A stretch of DNA of 64,000 nt. Source: Flavobacterium sp. HBTb2-11-1. GTDB lineage: Bacteria; Bacteroidota; Bacteroidia; Flavobacteriales; Flavobacteriaceae. The notes beneath the pieces were generated by a model. That model made no database searches. It saw only the letters and a list, made by a program, of their open reading frames with translations, and was not told the DNA's origin. The first letter of the stretch is position 1; every line of letters begins with the position of its first letter. Of this stretch, positions 53,662-62,651 are shown piece by piece. The stretch lies in assembly GCF_009826975.1 (NCBI RefSeq), contig NZ_WUMO01000001.1:992001-1056000 (forward strand), written 5' to 3'. The position numbers and the translations under genes were made by a program.

Positions 53662-54556
53662 AAAAAATGTATTACTTCTCGTAATATTAGCTTTAGCAAG
53701 TTGCTCTTCTAGTAAGCCTGCCATCGCGACGACTAAAAAAGCGGCAGCTGTTCAAACCCGAACGGCTTCAACAAAAAGAAGCACTCCTGCTAAACCCATC
53801 GGTAAAAATTACCCTTCTACAAATAATACAACTGAGGTTATTCAATCTACATCCAAAACAGTTGTTACCAGCGATTTGATTAATAATTATGTGTTGCAGT
53901 ACAAAGAGATTGCAATGGGAAACATGAAAACTTACGGGATTCCAGCGAGTATTATTTTGGCGCAGGGAATCTTAGAATCTGGTGCGGGAAGAGGAGATTT
54001 AGCTGTAGATGCTAATAATCATTTTGGAATAAAATGCCATAATGATTGGTTGGGAGAAAGTGTTCGCCATGATGATGATTCGGCTCAGGAATGTTTTAGA
54101 AAATATCCTCAAGCATCAGAATCGTATAGAGATCACGCTTTATTTTTGGTTGGAAAAAAACGATACGCTTCCTTATTCACTTACGAAAAAGACGATTATA
54201 AAGCTTGGGCAAAAGGGCTTAGAGCTTGCGGATACGCAACAGATCCAAAATATCCAGACAAATTGATCAGTTATATTGAACGCTACAATCTGCATCAGTA
54301 CGATTGTCAGGTTACAGGAAGAAATTATGTGCCAATAAATACTTCGACGGCTCCACCAAAAAAATCATCTTATGATGTCGCTTCTGATCCAAAGATCAAT
54401 ATGAGCCAATATGATCCGAATACGTATGAGGTTCAAAAAGGAGATACGCTATATTCAATTTCAAAGAAATTCAATTTATTGGTTGAAGATTTAAAAAAGA
54501 AAAATAATCTAACTGATAATGCGATTTCGATTGGGCAGAGGTTGAAAGTGAAATAA
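53654..54556 (+). CDS. Glucosaminidase-domain lipoprotein with LysM
   Basis: This 300-residue lipoprotein has a signal ending in LALASCSS (lipobox Cys), a low-complexity Ala/Thr/Lys linker (about 20-70), an N-acetylglucosaminidase (GH73-like) domain (about 75-215: IPASIILAQGILESGAGRGD, NNHFGIKCHNDWLGESVR, YRDHALFLVGKKRYA), and a C-terminal LysM peptidoglycan-binding motif (YEVQKGDTLYSISKKFN). It should cut the glycan chain of peptidoglycan at the cell envelope. Confidence 0.92.
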   Translation: MIKKNVLLLVILALASCSSSKPAIATTKKAAAVQTRTASTKRSTPAKPIGKNYPSTNNTTEVIQSTSKTVVTSDLINNYVLQYKEIAMGNMKTYGIPASIILAQGILESGAGRGDLAVDANNHFGIKCHNDWLGESVRHDDDSAQECFRKYPQASESYRDHALFLVGKKRYASLFTYEKDDYKAWAKGLRACGYATDPKYPDKLISYIERYNLHQYDCQVTGRNYVPINTSTAPPKKSSYDVASDPKINMSQYDPNTYEVQKGDTLYSISKKFNLLVEDLKKKNNLTDNAISIGQRLKVK

Positions 54557-54592
54557 GTTTTCAGTTTTAGTGTTCAGTTGCAGTTTTCAAAC

Positions 54593-54627
54593 AATCTAAA
54601 ATCTAATATCAGAAATCTAATATTATA
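54593..54627 (+). repeat. 7-bp-phased AATCTAA array in the hemL 5' UTR
   Basis: AATCTAA, AATCTAA, TATCAGA, AATCTAA, TATTATA run in phase right up to the hemL ATG at 54628. Confidence 0.7.
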
Positions 54628-55914
54628 ATGTTATATAAAAGAAGTAGTCAGCTTTTTGCTGAAGCAGAAAAAGTAATTCCGGGAGGAGTAAATTCACCAG
54701 TAAGAGCGTTTAAAGCGGTTGGCGGAACTCCGATTTTTGTAAAAAGTGCTAAAGGCGCTTATTTATATGATGAAGACGGAAACAAATTAATCGATTACAT
54801 CAACTCTTGGGGACCAATGGTTTTAGGTCATGCGTATCAGCCAGTTGTTGATGCTGTTATTGAAAAAGCTAAACTAGGAACTTCATTTGGGATGCCAACA
54901 GAATTGGAAACTGAAATTGCAGCTTTGGCTGTTTCTATGGTTCCGAATATTGATAAAATTCGTTTTGTAAATTCTGGAACAGAAGCTTGCATGAGTGCGA
55001 TTCGTTTGGCTCGCGGATTTACAAAAAGAGATAAAATCATCAAATTTGCAGGCTGTTACCACGGACATTCAGATTCATTTTTGATTCAGGCGGGAAGTGG
55101 AGCTGTAACTTTTGGTTCGCCAAATAGTCCAGGAGTTACACAAGGAACAGCAAAAGATACTTTGTTGGCAAAATATAATGATTTAGAGAATGTAAAAACT
55201 CTAATTGAAGCTAATAAAGGAGAAATTGCAGCTATTATTATCGAAGCAGTTGCAGGAAATATGGGTTGTATTCCGCCTGCAAAAGGTTTCCTAGAAGGTT
55301 TAAGAGAATTGTGTACAGCAAACGGAATCTTATTGATTTTTGATGAGGTAATGACAGGTTTCCGTTTAGCGCGTGGTGGAGTCCAGGAATTATACGGAAT
55401 TGATGCAGATATCGTGACTTTCGGAAAAGTTATAGGTGGCGGACTTCCAGTTGGAGCTTTCGCAGCTCGTGAAGAAATAATGAATTATTTAGCGCCTCTT
55501 GGACCAGTTTATCAAGCAGGAACATTGTCTGGAAATCCGTTGGCAATGGCTGCTGGATTAGCAATGTTAAAAGCACTTGATTCTGATAGAGAAATTTTTA
55601 CACGTTTAGAAGAAAAAACGGCTTATTTAGAAGCAGGAATCGATAGAGTGTTAAAAGCTAATAATGTTGTGTTTACAATCAATAGAGTAGGTTCTATGAT
55701 TTCTGTTCACTTTGATGCAGATCCCGTTACCGATTTCCAAACGGCTGCAAAAGGAGATAACGAAACGTTTAAGAAATTCTTCCACGGATTATTGCAAGAA
55801 GGTGTCTACATTGCGCCATCGGCATATGAAACTTGGTTTATTACAGATGCATTGACTTACGAAGATTTAGACTTTACCATCAATGCGATAGATAAAGTAT
55901 CAAAAACATTTTAA
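54628..55914 (+). CDS. hemL: Glutamate-1-semialdehyde 2,1-aminomutase
   Basis: This 428-residue class III aminotransferase-fold enzyme makes 5-aminolevulinate. Signatures include [78 protein letters not shown], and the PLP-lysine segment [18 protein letters not shown]. It is a tetrapyrrole (heme) pathway enzyme. It is monocistronic here, with its own terminator. Confidence 0.97.
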   Translation: MLYKRSSQLFAEAEKVIPGGVNSPVRAFKAVGGTPIFVKSAKGAYLYDEDGNKLIDYINSWGPMVLGHAYQPVVDAVIEKAKLGTSFGMPTELETEIAALAVSMVPNIDKIRFVNSGTEACMSAIRLARGFTKRDKIIKFAGCYHGHSDSFLIQAGSGAVTFGSPNSPGVTQGTAKDTLLAKYNDLENVKTLIEANKGEIAAIIIEAVAGNMGCIPPAKGFLEGLRELCTANGILLIFDEVMTGFRLARGGVQELYGIDADIVTFGKVIGGGLPVGAFAAREEIMNYLAPLGPVYQAGTLSGNPLAMAAGLAMLKALDSDREIFTRLEEKTAYLEAGIDRVLKANNVVFTINRVGSMISVHFDADPVTDFQTAAKGDNETFKKFFHGLLQEGVYIAPSAYETWFITDALTYEDLDFTINAIDKVSKTF

Positions 55915-55918
55915 ATAA

Positions 55919-55947
55919 AAAAAGAGGCTTTTAAAAGCCTCTTTTTT
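55919..55947. terminator. Bidirectional terminator of hemL
   Basis: AAAGAGGCTTTTA/AAAGCCTCTTT perfect stem with A-rich and T-rich flanks, between convergent genes. Confidence 0.85.
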
Positions 55948-55958
55948 TATGCGCCAAA

Positions 55959-56399
55959 TTATATTTTATCTTGTTTGCGCTCTTTCATTTTTTCCCTCAT
56001 TTTGTCTTTCTTCTCCTCTTGAAGAGCTTTCCATTTTGTGTATTGGTCAGCTTTTAAGATTGATTTCATTTTAGCATCATTTGCTGCGACTTCGTCTTCC
56101 ATTTGTTTTTTGAAAGCTGCCTTTTCTTCAGCAGTTGGTTTTGTGTTGCTGTCTTTTTTTTCTTGTCTAGCTTCTCTAAATTTTTCGGCTTTTGCGCTTC
56201 TATCTGCTAAAAGCTGTTTTACCTGCGCTTGCTGGCTAGCATCTAAATTTAATTCTGTAGTCAGTTTTTGAAGCTGTTTCTCATTACGTTGTTCTGCGGT
56301 CATTCTTTCTCTTTGCTCACGCGCTGGTTTTTGATCCATGTCTTGTGCGAAACTTGCTATTCCAACAAATAACATAGCCGCAATTAATAATTTTTTCAT
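55959..56399 (-). CDS. Exported charged helical protein (Spy/DUF4890-like)
   Basis: This 146-residue protein has a signal peptide (MKKLLIAAMLFVGIASFAQ), then a highly charged, alpha-helical body: AEQRNEKQLQKLTTELNLDA, SQQAQVKQLLADRSAKAEKF, then a Lys/Glu/Met-rich tail. The pattern 'LT-x-L-x-L-x-x-x-Q' resembles LTxxQ/Spy-type periplasmic chaperones and DUF4890. The function is inferred as envelope stress protection. Confidence 0.7.
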   Translation of the reverse strand: MKKLLIAAMLFVGIASFAQDMDQKPAREQRERMTAEQRNEKQLQKLTTELNLDASQQAQVKQLLADRSAKAEKFREARQEKKDSNTKPTAEEKAAFKKQMEDEVAANDAKMKSILKADQYTKWKALQEEKKDKMREKMKERKQDKI

Positions 56400-56589
56400 G
56401 TGTTAAGTTTTTTAATTGTTTATACAGAGTTAGACTTTTTTAAATAAAACAGGTTTAATGAACTTTGAAAAATTATATTTTTTTTAACAAATTGAAAAGT
56501 AGTTGATTAGCAATTTAGTTAAGTGTGAATTGAAAATATTTTCTTATTTTTAAGGAATAAAGAATTTGAAATGAATTAATTCAAAAACC

Positions 56590-57591
56590 ATGAATAAAAT
56601 TGCCTTTTTCTCTACTCAACCCTACGATAAAACGTTTTTTAATAAATACAATGAAGATTTTAGTTTTCAGTTGGACTTTTTTGAGACACAATTGAATCCG
56701 CAAACTGTAGCTTTAATTGAAGAGTGTGAGATTGTTTGTGTTTTTGTAAATGACATCGTAAACGAAACGGTTATCAATCAATTAGCAGAAAAAAAGGTGA
56801 AAATAATTGCTTTACGCTGTGCTGGATTTAATAATGTTGATTTGGAAGTGGCTAAAAGACATGGAATAAAAGTTTGTCGAGTTCCGGCTTATTCTCCACA
56901 AGCAGTTGCAGAGCATGCTATGGCAATGATTTTGACTTTAAACAGAAAAACGCATAAAGCTTACAACAGAGTGCGCGAGCAGAACTTTTCTTTAAACGGA
57001 TTATTGGGTTTTGATTTATTCGGAAAAACAATTGGAATTATTGGAACTGGAAATATAGGAAAAGCATTTTCTAAAATTGTATTAGGTTTTGGCTGTAATG
57101 TTTTGGCTTATGATATTGTCGAAAATGAAGAAATGAAAAAGGATGGCGTTTCTTTTGTGGGTTTAGAAGAAATCTTTAAAGCGAGTGATATTATTTCGCT
57201 TCATTGTCCACTAAATGAACAGACTAAACATGTTATCAATACCACTTCTATTTCTTTTATGAAAGATAGTGTTATGATTATCAATACAAGTCGTGGTGGC
57301 TTGATAGAAACGTCTTCAGTAATTGAAGGTTTAAAAGAAGGAAAAATTGGTTATTTAGGAATTGATGTTTACGAACAGGAGGAAAAATTGTTTTTTAGAG
57401 ATCTTTCTGCAGACATTATTCAAGATGATGCGATTCAGCGTTTGATGAGTTTTCCGAATGTTTTGGTAACCGCACATCAGGCGTTTTTTACCAATGAAGC
57501 TTTGACGCAGATTGCTTTGGTGACTTTCAATAATATAAAATCGTTGCTGTCGCAAAATGATATTGAAAATAAAGCTGCATTGCTGGTGTAA
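56590..57591 (+). CDS. ldhA: D-lactate dehydrogenase (2-hydroxyacid dehydrogenase)
   Basis: This 333-residue NAD-dependent enzyme of the D-isomer 2-hydroxyacid dehydrogenase family carries the Rossmann motif TIGIIGTGNIGKAFSKI near 148-164. Catalytic residues lie in ALRCAGFNNVD (Arg/Asn region), INTSRGGLIETSSVIE (Arg), LGIDVYEQEE (Glu) and NVLVTAHQAFFTNEAL (His), as in fermentative LdhA. It interconverts pyruvate and D-lactate. The next gene, a lipoprotein, starts shortly after its stop codon. Confidence 0.9.
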   Translation: MNKIAFFSTQPYDKTFFNKYNEDFSFQLDFFETQLNPQTVALIEECEIVCVFVNDIVNETVINQLAEKKVKIIALRCAGFNNVDLEVAKRHGIKVCRVPAYSPQAVAEHAMAMILTLNRKTHKAYNRVREQNFSLNGLLGFDLFGKTIGIIGTGNIGKAFSKIVLGFGCNVLAYDIVENEEMKKDGVSFVGLEEIFKASDIISLHCPLNEQTKHVINTTSISFMKDSVMIINTSRGGLIETSSVIEGLKEGKIGYLGIDVYEQEEKLFFRDLSADIIQDDAIQRLMSFPNVLVTAHQAFFTNEALTQIALVTFNNIKSLLSQNDIENKAALLV

Positions 57592-57618
57592 ATTATGACG
57601 AATTTAAAATTTCAAATA

Positions 57619-58212
57619 ATGAAAAATAAGATTTTAATTCTAATCGCAATTTTGGCACTGAGTTCTTGCCAGAATAAAGAAAATTCGAAAAATATTGTAA
57701 AAACGGTTGTTCAAGATACATTGTCTAAAACACTTGGTGGAACGGCAAATTTGAGTGAAGCTACTCCAAAAGAAGATAAAGCAGTAGACTTAATACGCAA
57801 ACAATTATTGATTTTATTGAAGAATGATATTCCCGCAATGACTAAAGACGATCGCTATTTTTATTATGATGCTTTCGACTTAAATAATGATAAGAAAAAC
57901 GAATATTTGGTTGGTTTTTCAAATTCTTATTTCTGCGGAAGTGGAGGCTGTTCGGGTTATATTTTAAATAATAACGGTACTGTAATAAATCGCTTCACGG
58001 TAACCGATTTCCCAATTTATGTAACCACTTCATCAACAGAAAAATTTTATGAGCTTATATTTGAAAGCGGAGGAAAATTTCATCTTCTAAAAATGAAAAA
58101 CGGAAAATATCCTTCCAATCCATCTGTTCAAGAAATCATAAGTGATATTCCAAAAGAGAGTACAAAAGTTTTGGATATTCAAGGAGAGAAATTGGAGAAG
58201 TATTCTTTTTAA
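57619..58212 (+). CDS. Hypothetical lipoprotein (197 aa)
   Basis: The lipoprotein signal is MKNKILILIAILALSSCQ. The mature part contains YFYYDAFDLNNDKKNEYLVG and SNSYFCGSGGCSGYIL. The first is an FG-GAP/EF-hand-like 'D-x-N-x-D-x-x-x-E' loop, the second a Cys-Gly cluster. This pattern of a calcium-like loop plus GCSGY is seen in small Bacteroidota lipoproteins; the function is unknown. It is 27 nt after ldhA and may be co-transcribed. Confidence 0.7.
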   Translation: MKNKILILIAILALSSCQNKENSKNIVKTVVQDTLSKTLGGTANLSEATPKEDKAVDLIRKQLLILLKNDIPAMTKDDRYFYYDAFDLNNDKKNEYLVGFSNSYFCGSGGCSGYILNNNGTVINRFTVTDFPIYVTTSSTEKFYELIFESGGKFHLLKMKNGKYPSNPSVQEIISDIPKESTKVLDIQGEKLEKYSF

Positions 58213-58223
58213 AATTAAAAAAT

Positions 58224-58256
58224 AAACCCGACAGGTTTTTAAAACCTGTCGGGTTT
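58224..58256. terminator. Bidirectional terminator
   Basis: AAACCCGACAGGTTTT pairs perfectly with AAAACCTGTCGGGTTT (16-bp stem, one-base loop). It serves the lipoprotein and, on the other strand, lysS. Two GGAATTT-type units follow. Confidence 0.8.
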
Positions 58257-58304
58257 GAAATATTATAAAATCCAACTTGGAATTTGGAATTTCAATTTTG
58301 GAAT

Positions 58305-60008
58305 TTAACCAACTAGTTCTACAAATTTAAACTCACCATCCACAACAACTTTAGTTAAACCGTGTTTAGATAAGTTTTTCATAGAAGCATCCCATTTTTT
58401 ACCGCTAAGATTAGCTGAAACTTTTAGCTGAGATAAATCCATTTTATTCTCGTTTCCTTTTAATAAAGTCACGATTACTTTTTCTTCTTCTGTCAATTCG
58501 ATCTGAGCTTGTTTTTTCTCAGGACGCATTTGAGGGAATAATAAAACTTCCTGAATAGAAGCGTTATTCGTCAAATACATAATCAAACGATCCATTCCAA
58601 TTCCCATTCCAGAAGTTGGAGGCATACCGTACTCAAGAGCTCTTAAGAAATCTTCGTCGATAATTCCGTTTGCTTCATCATCACCTTTTTCAGAAAGACG
58701 CATTTGATCTTCAAAACGCTCTCTTTGGTCAATTGGGTCATTTAATTCAGAATACGCATTTGCGATTTCTTTTCCGCAAACCATTAATTCAAAACGCTCA
58801 GTCAAATCTGGATTATCGCGGTGCTCTTTACAAAGCGGAGACATTTCTTTTGGATAATCTGTAATGAAAGTTGGCTGAATATAATTTCCTTCACATTTTG
58901 CTCCGAAAATCTCATCGATTAATTTTCCTTTACCCATTGTTTCGTCAACCTCGATTCCCATTCCGCGTGCTGCTTCAAACAATTCCTGTTCTGTTTTTCC
59001 AGAAATATCAAAACCTGTAAAATGTTTGATAGAATCTGTCATGGTAACACGTGCATAAGGTGCTTTGAAGTTGATTTTGTGCTCGCCAAAAGTTACTTCG
59101 CTCGTACCATTTACAGCAATTGCACAGTGCTCCAATAAACCTTCGGCAAAGTCCATCATCCAATTGTAGTCTTTGTAGGCTACATATATTTCCATTGCAG
59201 TAAATTCAGGATTATGCGTTCTGTCCATACCTTCGTTACGGAAGTTTCTAGAGAACTCATAAACACCTTCAAATCCACCAACAATTAATCTTTTTAAGTA
59301 TAACTCATTGGCAATACGCATGTAAAGCGGAATATCAAGCGAGTTGTGGTGCGTAATAAATGGTCTTGCCGAAGCCCCACCAGGAATTGACTGTAAAACC
59401 GGAGTATCTACTTCAAGATATCCTGCATTGTTAAAGTACTCTCTCATAGCAGTGAACAATTTAGTTCTCTTAAGGAAAGTTTCTTTTACTTGCGGATTTA
59501 CAGTTAAATCTACATAACGCATTCTATAACGTAATTCAGCGTCATTGAAAGCATCGTGCACTTTTCCGTCTTCATCAACTTTTGGTAATGGTAACGGACG
59601 TAATGTTTTACTCAAGAAAGTAAAACCAGTTACACGAATACATTTTGCCCCCACTTGTGTAGTAAACAATTCACCTTCAATACCAATAAAATCTCCTAAA
59701 TCGGTTAATTTTTTGAATACTTGGTTGTATAAAGTTTTATCGTCACCTTCGCACAAAACATCACGATTCACGTACAATTGAATACGTCCTTCGCTGTCTT
59801 GCAATTCAGCAAAAGAAGCTTTACCTTGATCACGAACACTCATCAAACGTCCTGCAACGATAACCTTCTTACCTTCCTCAAAAGTTTCCTTTATCTGCTT
59901 TGATGTATGATCTACAGGAAAAAGATTAGCTGGATAAGGATTGATTCCCAGATTGCGTAAGTTTTGAAGTTTTTCTCTTCTGATGATTTCTTGTTCTGAT
60001 AATGCCAT
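58305..60008 (-). CDS. lysS: Lysine--tRNA ligase
   Basis: This 567-residue class II aaRS has an N-terminal OB-fold anticodon-binding domain (about 50-160: VIVAGRLMSVRDQGKASFAE), motif 2 (RNFRNEGMDRTHNPEFTAME) and motif 3 (GMPPTSGMGIGMDRLIMYLT). A C-terminal extension of about 60 residues (about 505-567) goes beyond the usual end of LysS, as is normal in Bacteroidota. It charges tRNA-Lys. A -7 promoter box lies upstream. Confidence 0.97.
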   Translation of the reverse strand: MALSEQEIIRREKLQNLRNLGINPYPANLFPVDHTSKQIKETFEEGKKVIVAGRLMSVRDQGKASFAELQDSEGRIQLYVNRDVLCEGDDKTLYNQVFKKLTDLGDFIGIEGELFTTQVGAKCIRVTGFTFLSKTLRPLPLPKVDEDGKVHDAFNDAELRYRMRYVDLTVNPQVKETFLKRTKLFTAMREYFNNAGYLEVDTPVLQSIPGGASARPFITHHNSLDIPLYMRIANELYLKRLIVGGFEGVYEFSRNFRNEGMDRTHNPEFTAMEIYVAYKDYNWMMDFAEGLLEHCAIAVNGTSEVTFGEHKINFKAPYARVTMTDSIKHFTGFDISGKTEQELFEAARGMGIEVDETMGKGKLIDEIFGAKCEGNYIQPTFITDYPKEMSPLCKEHRDNPDLTERFELMVCGKEIANAYSELNDPIDQRERFEDQMRLSEKGDDEANGIIDEDFLRALEYGMPPTSGMGIGMDRLIMYLTNNASIQEVLLFPQMRPEKKQAQIELTEEEKVIVTLLKGNENKMDLSQLKVSANLSGKKWDASMKNLSKHGLTKVVVDGEFKFVELVG

Positions 60009-60033
60009 TTTTTGTGCTATTTTTTTAAGTGTG

Positions 60034-60041
60034 CAAAGATA
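60034..60041 (-). promoter_or_regulatory. -7 promoter box of lysS
   Basis: On the minus strand TATCTTTG fits TAnnTTTG, 25 nt before the lysS ATG. No well-spaced -33 TTG is seen. Confidence 0.5.
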
Positions 60042-60303
60042 AAGAAAAGAATGCAGATTTTAGAATGGACTTTTTAGATTTTTTGTGACATCAATTTATT
60101 GGCTTTCAACCATCTTTAGCAAACGTTGATCGCTATAAGAATAAATTCGTTTTTAACAAATATAAAACATGGCTTAGTGTTAATTTGTTGATTTTTAACT
60201 ATTTGCACGTGATTATAAATAGCGAATTTGAAGTTGTTTTAAAACACGATTCAAATAATTCTTAAAAGAAAGTATCTTCGCTTGAACAACTTAAACCTCA
60301 ATT

Positions 60304-61104
60304 ATGAAAAGAATTTTATTTTGCTTTTTTATTGTACTTTGTATTACAAGCTGTACGCTTAAGGAAAAAATGGTTATGAATGAAGATGGATCGGGAACTT
60401 TTTCTTACGGCTTTGACATGTCACCGATGTATAAAATGGGTATAAAAAAAACAGATTCGACTAAAGTTAATAAAGTCTTAGACACTACTTTTACCTTCAA
60501 AGATGTGCTAGCCAAAATAAAAGACAGTATTTCTAAATTGTCAGATGCTGATAAGGAAAAAATTGAGCAGCTCGAGAAAGAAAAAGAGAAACTTGAAATT
60601 CTAGAAGATTTTAAAGTAAGCATAAAGGTAAATGACGAAAAAAAGCAATTCGAATATGCTATGGCATTTGATTTTCCTGCCGGAACAGATTTTAAAACTA
60701 TTGCCACACCCACTGAAAGTTTAGAAGCGCTGGCGGCTACTGACAAAAAAAGATTAGGAGCTTTAAGCGCTGCGCCAAAATCTGAAGAAAAGTCAAGTAC
60801 TACTATTTTTTACGATGGCAAAGTTTTTATTAAATCGGTAACACCTTCTAAAGAAGATAAAAAAGCTAAAAAGAAAAAAGAAGCTAAGAAAGAAAAGAGT
60901 GATGATCCATTTTCAAAACAAATAGAAGAAATGATGAAGGAATGTAAATATACAGTCGAATATCATTTTCCTAAAAGGATTAAAACTGTTTCTATCAAAA
61001 ATGCAGTAGTAGCAGCAGATAGAAAAAGCTTTATTGCCGAAATGCCATTAGGCAATATGCAAGAAAGCAGCGTGGATTTTGGTTTCAAAGTAGAATTTGA
61101 ATAA
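60304..61104 (+). CDS. Lipoprotein 1 of a tandem pair (266 aa)
   Basis: The lipoprotein signal is MKRILFCFFIVLCITSCTLK. The mature part opens with MVMNEDGSGTFSYGFDMSPM, has an internal coiled-coil-like Lys/Glu stretch (about 65-105) and a charged segment near 180-200, and ends in YTVEYHFPKRIKTVSIKNAV and a beta-rich tail ending VDFGFKVEFE. The next gene repeats the same plan (ENIYINDNGTGKFSVDMDGS, YIVNYHFPKKIKKVSNPNAL), so it is a tandem duplicate. Function is unknown. Confidence 0.75.
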   Translation: MKRILFCFFIVLCITSCTLKEKMVMNEDGSGTFSYGFDMSPMYKMGIKKTDSTKVNKVLDTTFTFKDVLAKIKDSISKLSDADKEKIEQLEKEKEKLEILEDFKVSIKVNDEKKQFEYAMAFDFPAGTDFKTIATPTESLEALAATDKKRLGALSAAPKSEEKSSTTIFYDGKVFIKSVTPSKEDKKAKKKKEAKKEKSDDPFSKQIEEMMKECKYTVEYHFPKRIKTVSIKNAVVAADRKSFIAEMPLGNMQESSVDFGFKVEFE

Positions 61105-61149
61105 TAATTGGAGGTTTTTAATAAAGTGTATTTTTAAAAATAGTCTTTG

Positions 61150-61157
61150 TATCTTTG
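61150..61157 (+). promoter_or_regulatory. -7 promoter box of the second lipoprotein
   Basis: TATCTTTG, 17 nt before the ATG at 61174, suggests the second gene of the pair has its own promoter. Confidence 0.45.
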
Positions 61158-61173
61158 ATAAAAATATACTGCG

Positions 61174-61926
61174 ATGAAATTATATAAATTACTTAGTTTT
61201 TCTTTTTTAATAGCAACTTTAACTAGCTGTACTTTTACTGAAAACATTTACATTAATGATAATGGAACGGGAAAATTTTCGGTAGACATGGATGGTTCTG
61301 CTTTAATGGAAATGGCTGGAGATCAGATTGCAGGTCAAATGGGAGATGCTAAAAAAGATATCGATACGACTTTTACTTTCAAGCAACTATTTGAAGAAAA
61401 AAAAGACAGTATTGCTAAGTTATCACCAGAAACTCAGAAAGAGCTTAAAAAGCTTGAGAATTTTGTGGTTTCAACAAAAATGAGTTCTGAAAAAAAACAG
61501 TTTTTAATGAACTTAGGAACAGATTTTAAAAATGTCAATGAGCTTCAGGATATTTTACAAACTTTAAGCACCTTTCAGAAATTAGAAGGAGGAGCAAATG
61601 CATCTCCACTTGGAAATGGTTTTGGAGATAATAAAAGTAAATTAAGCTATACTTATGACGGAAAGAAATTTACAAGAAAAGCAGTAATCGATCAGGAGAA
61701 ACTACAGGCATCTAAGGCTAAAGATACGGCTGCAGATATGACCAAAATGATGTTCGCATCATCTAGCTATATTGTAAACTATCATTTTCCAAAAAAAATT
61801 AAGAAAGTTTCTAATCCAAATGCATTGTTTAGCGACGATCGAAAATCAATCACAATTCAATACTCTTTTACGGATTATATGGAGAATCCTGACAAACTGA
61901 ACTTCGATGTTGAGTTTGAAAAATAA
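61174..61926 (+). CDS. Lipoprotein 2 of a tandem pair (250 aa)
   Basis: The lipoprotein signal is MKLYKLLSFSFLIATLTSCT. The protein is paralogous to the upstream gene: DTTFTFKQLFEEKKDSIAKL matches DTTFTFKDVLAKIKDSISKL, and YHFPKKIKKVSNPNA matches YHFPKRIKTVSIKNA, but the long Lys/Glu stretches are shorter here. It ends close to lipB (5 nt), so lipB may be co-transcribed. Confidence 0.75.
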   Translation: MKLYKLLSFSFLIATLTSCTFTENIYINDNGTGKFSVDMDGSALMEMAGDQIAGQMGDAKKDIDTTFTFKQLFEEKKDSIAKLSPETQKELKKLENFVVSTKMSSEKKQFLMNLGTDFKNVNELQDILQTLSTFQKLEGGANASPLGNGFGDNKSKLSYTYDGKKFTRKAVIDQEKLQASKAKDTAADMTKMMFASSSYIVNYHFPKKIKKVSNPNALFSDDRKSITIQYSFTDYMENPDKLNFDVEFEK

Positions 61927-61931
61927 TTAAA

Positions 61932-62630
61932 ATGAATAAAAAAATCCAACTTCAGGATCTGGGCAAAAGAGATTATAAATCGACGTGGGAATATCAAGAA
62001 GAAATTTTTAAGGATATTGTCGATTTAAAAATTAAGAACAGAAGAGAAGAACTTGATCTGCCAACGCCAAATTATTTATTGTTTGTTGAGCATCCGCATG
62101 TTTATACTTTAGGGAAAAGCGGTGATCTTGAAAATTTATTATTAAACGAAAAACAGCTAGAAGCCAAAGGAGCGACATTTTATAAAATTAATCGTGGCGG
62201 TGATATTACCTATCATGGACCAGGGCAAATTGTAGGTTATCCGATTTTAGATTTAGAAAATTTCTTTACCGATATTCATAAATACCTTCGTTTGCTAGAA
62301 GAATCTATTATTCTGACTTTGGCCGAATATGGTTTAGAATCGGGTAGAAGTGAAGGAGAAACGGGAGTTTGGCTAGGTGTAGGAACTCCGTTTGCTCGTA
62401 AGATTTGTGCAATGGGGGTTCGCGCTTCACGTTGGGTTACCATGCACGGATTTGCCTTAAACGTAAATGTAGATTTGGGTTATTTTGATAATATTATTCC
62501 ATGCGGTATTCGCGGAAAAGGTGTCACATCTTTAAATGTAGAACTTGGTGTGGAGAAAGTAGATGAAGAAGAAGTAAAATCTAAAATCATCAAACATTTT
62601 ACCGAACTATTCGAAGCTGAATTTGTTTAA
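61932..62630 (+). CDS. lipB: Octanoyltransferase LipB
   Basis: This 232-residue enzyme transfers octanoyl from acyl carrier protein to lipoyl domains. Signatures include FVEHPHVYTLGKSGDLENLL, RGGDITYHGPGQIVGYPILD, and the catalytic pair: lysine in FARKICAMGVRASRW and cysteine in IIPCGIRGKGVTSL. The length is typical. It follows the tandem lipoproteins by five bases and precedes a Crp-family regulator by 21 nt. Confidence 0.96.
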   Translation: MNKKIQLQDLGKRDYKSTWEYQEEIFKDIVDLKIKNRREELDLPTPNYLLFVEHPHVYTLGKSGDLENLLLNEKQLEAKGATFYKINRGGDITYHGPGQIVGYPILDLENFFTDIHKYLRLLEESIILTLAEYGLESGRSEGETGVWLGVGTPFARKICAMGVRASRWVTMHGFALNVNVDLGYFDNIIPCGIRGKGVTSLNVELGVEKVDEEEVKSKIIKHFTELFEAEFV

Positions 62631-62651
62631 AAGATTCAAAATAATTCGAGT

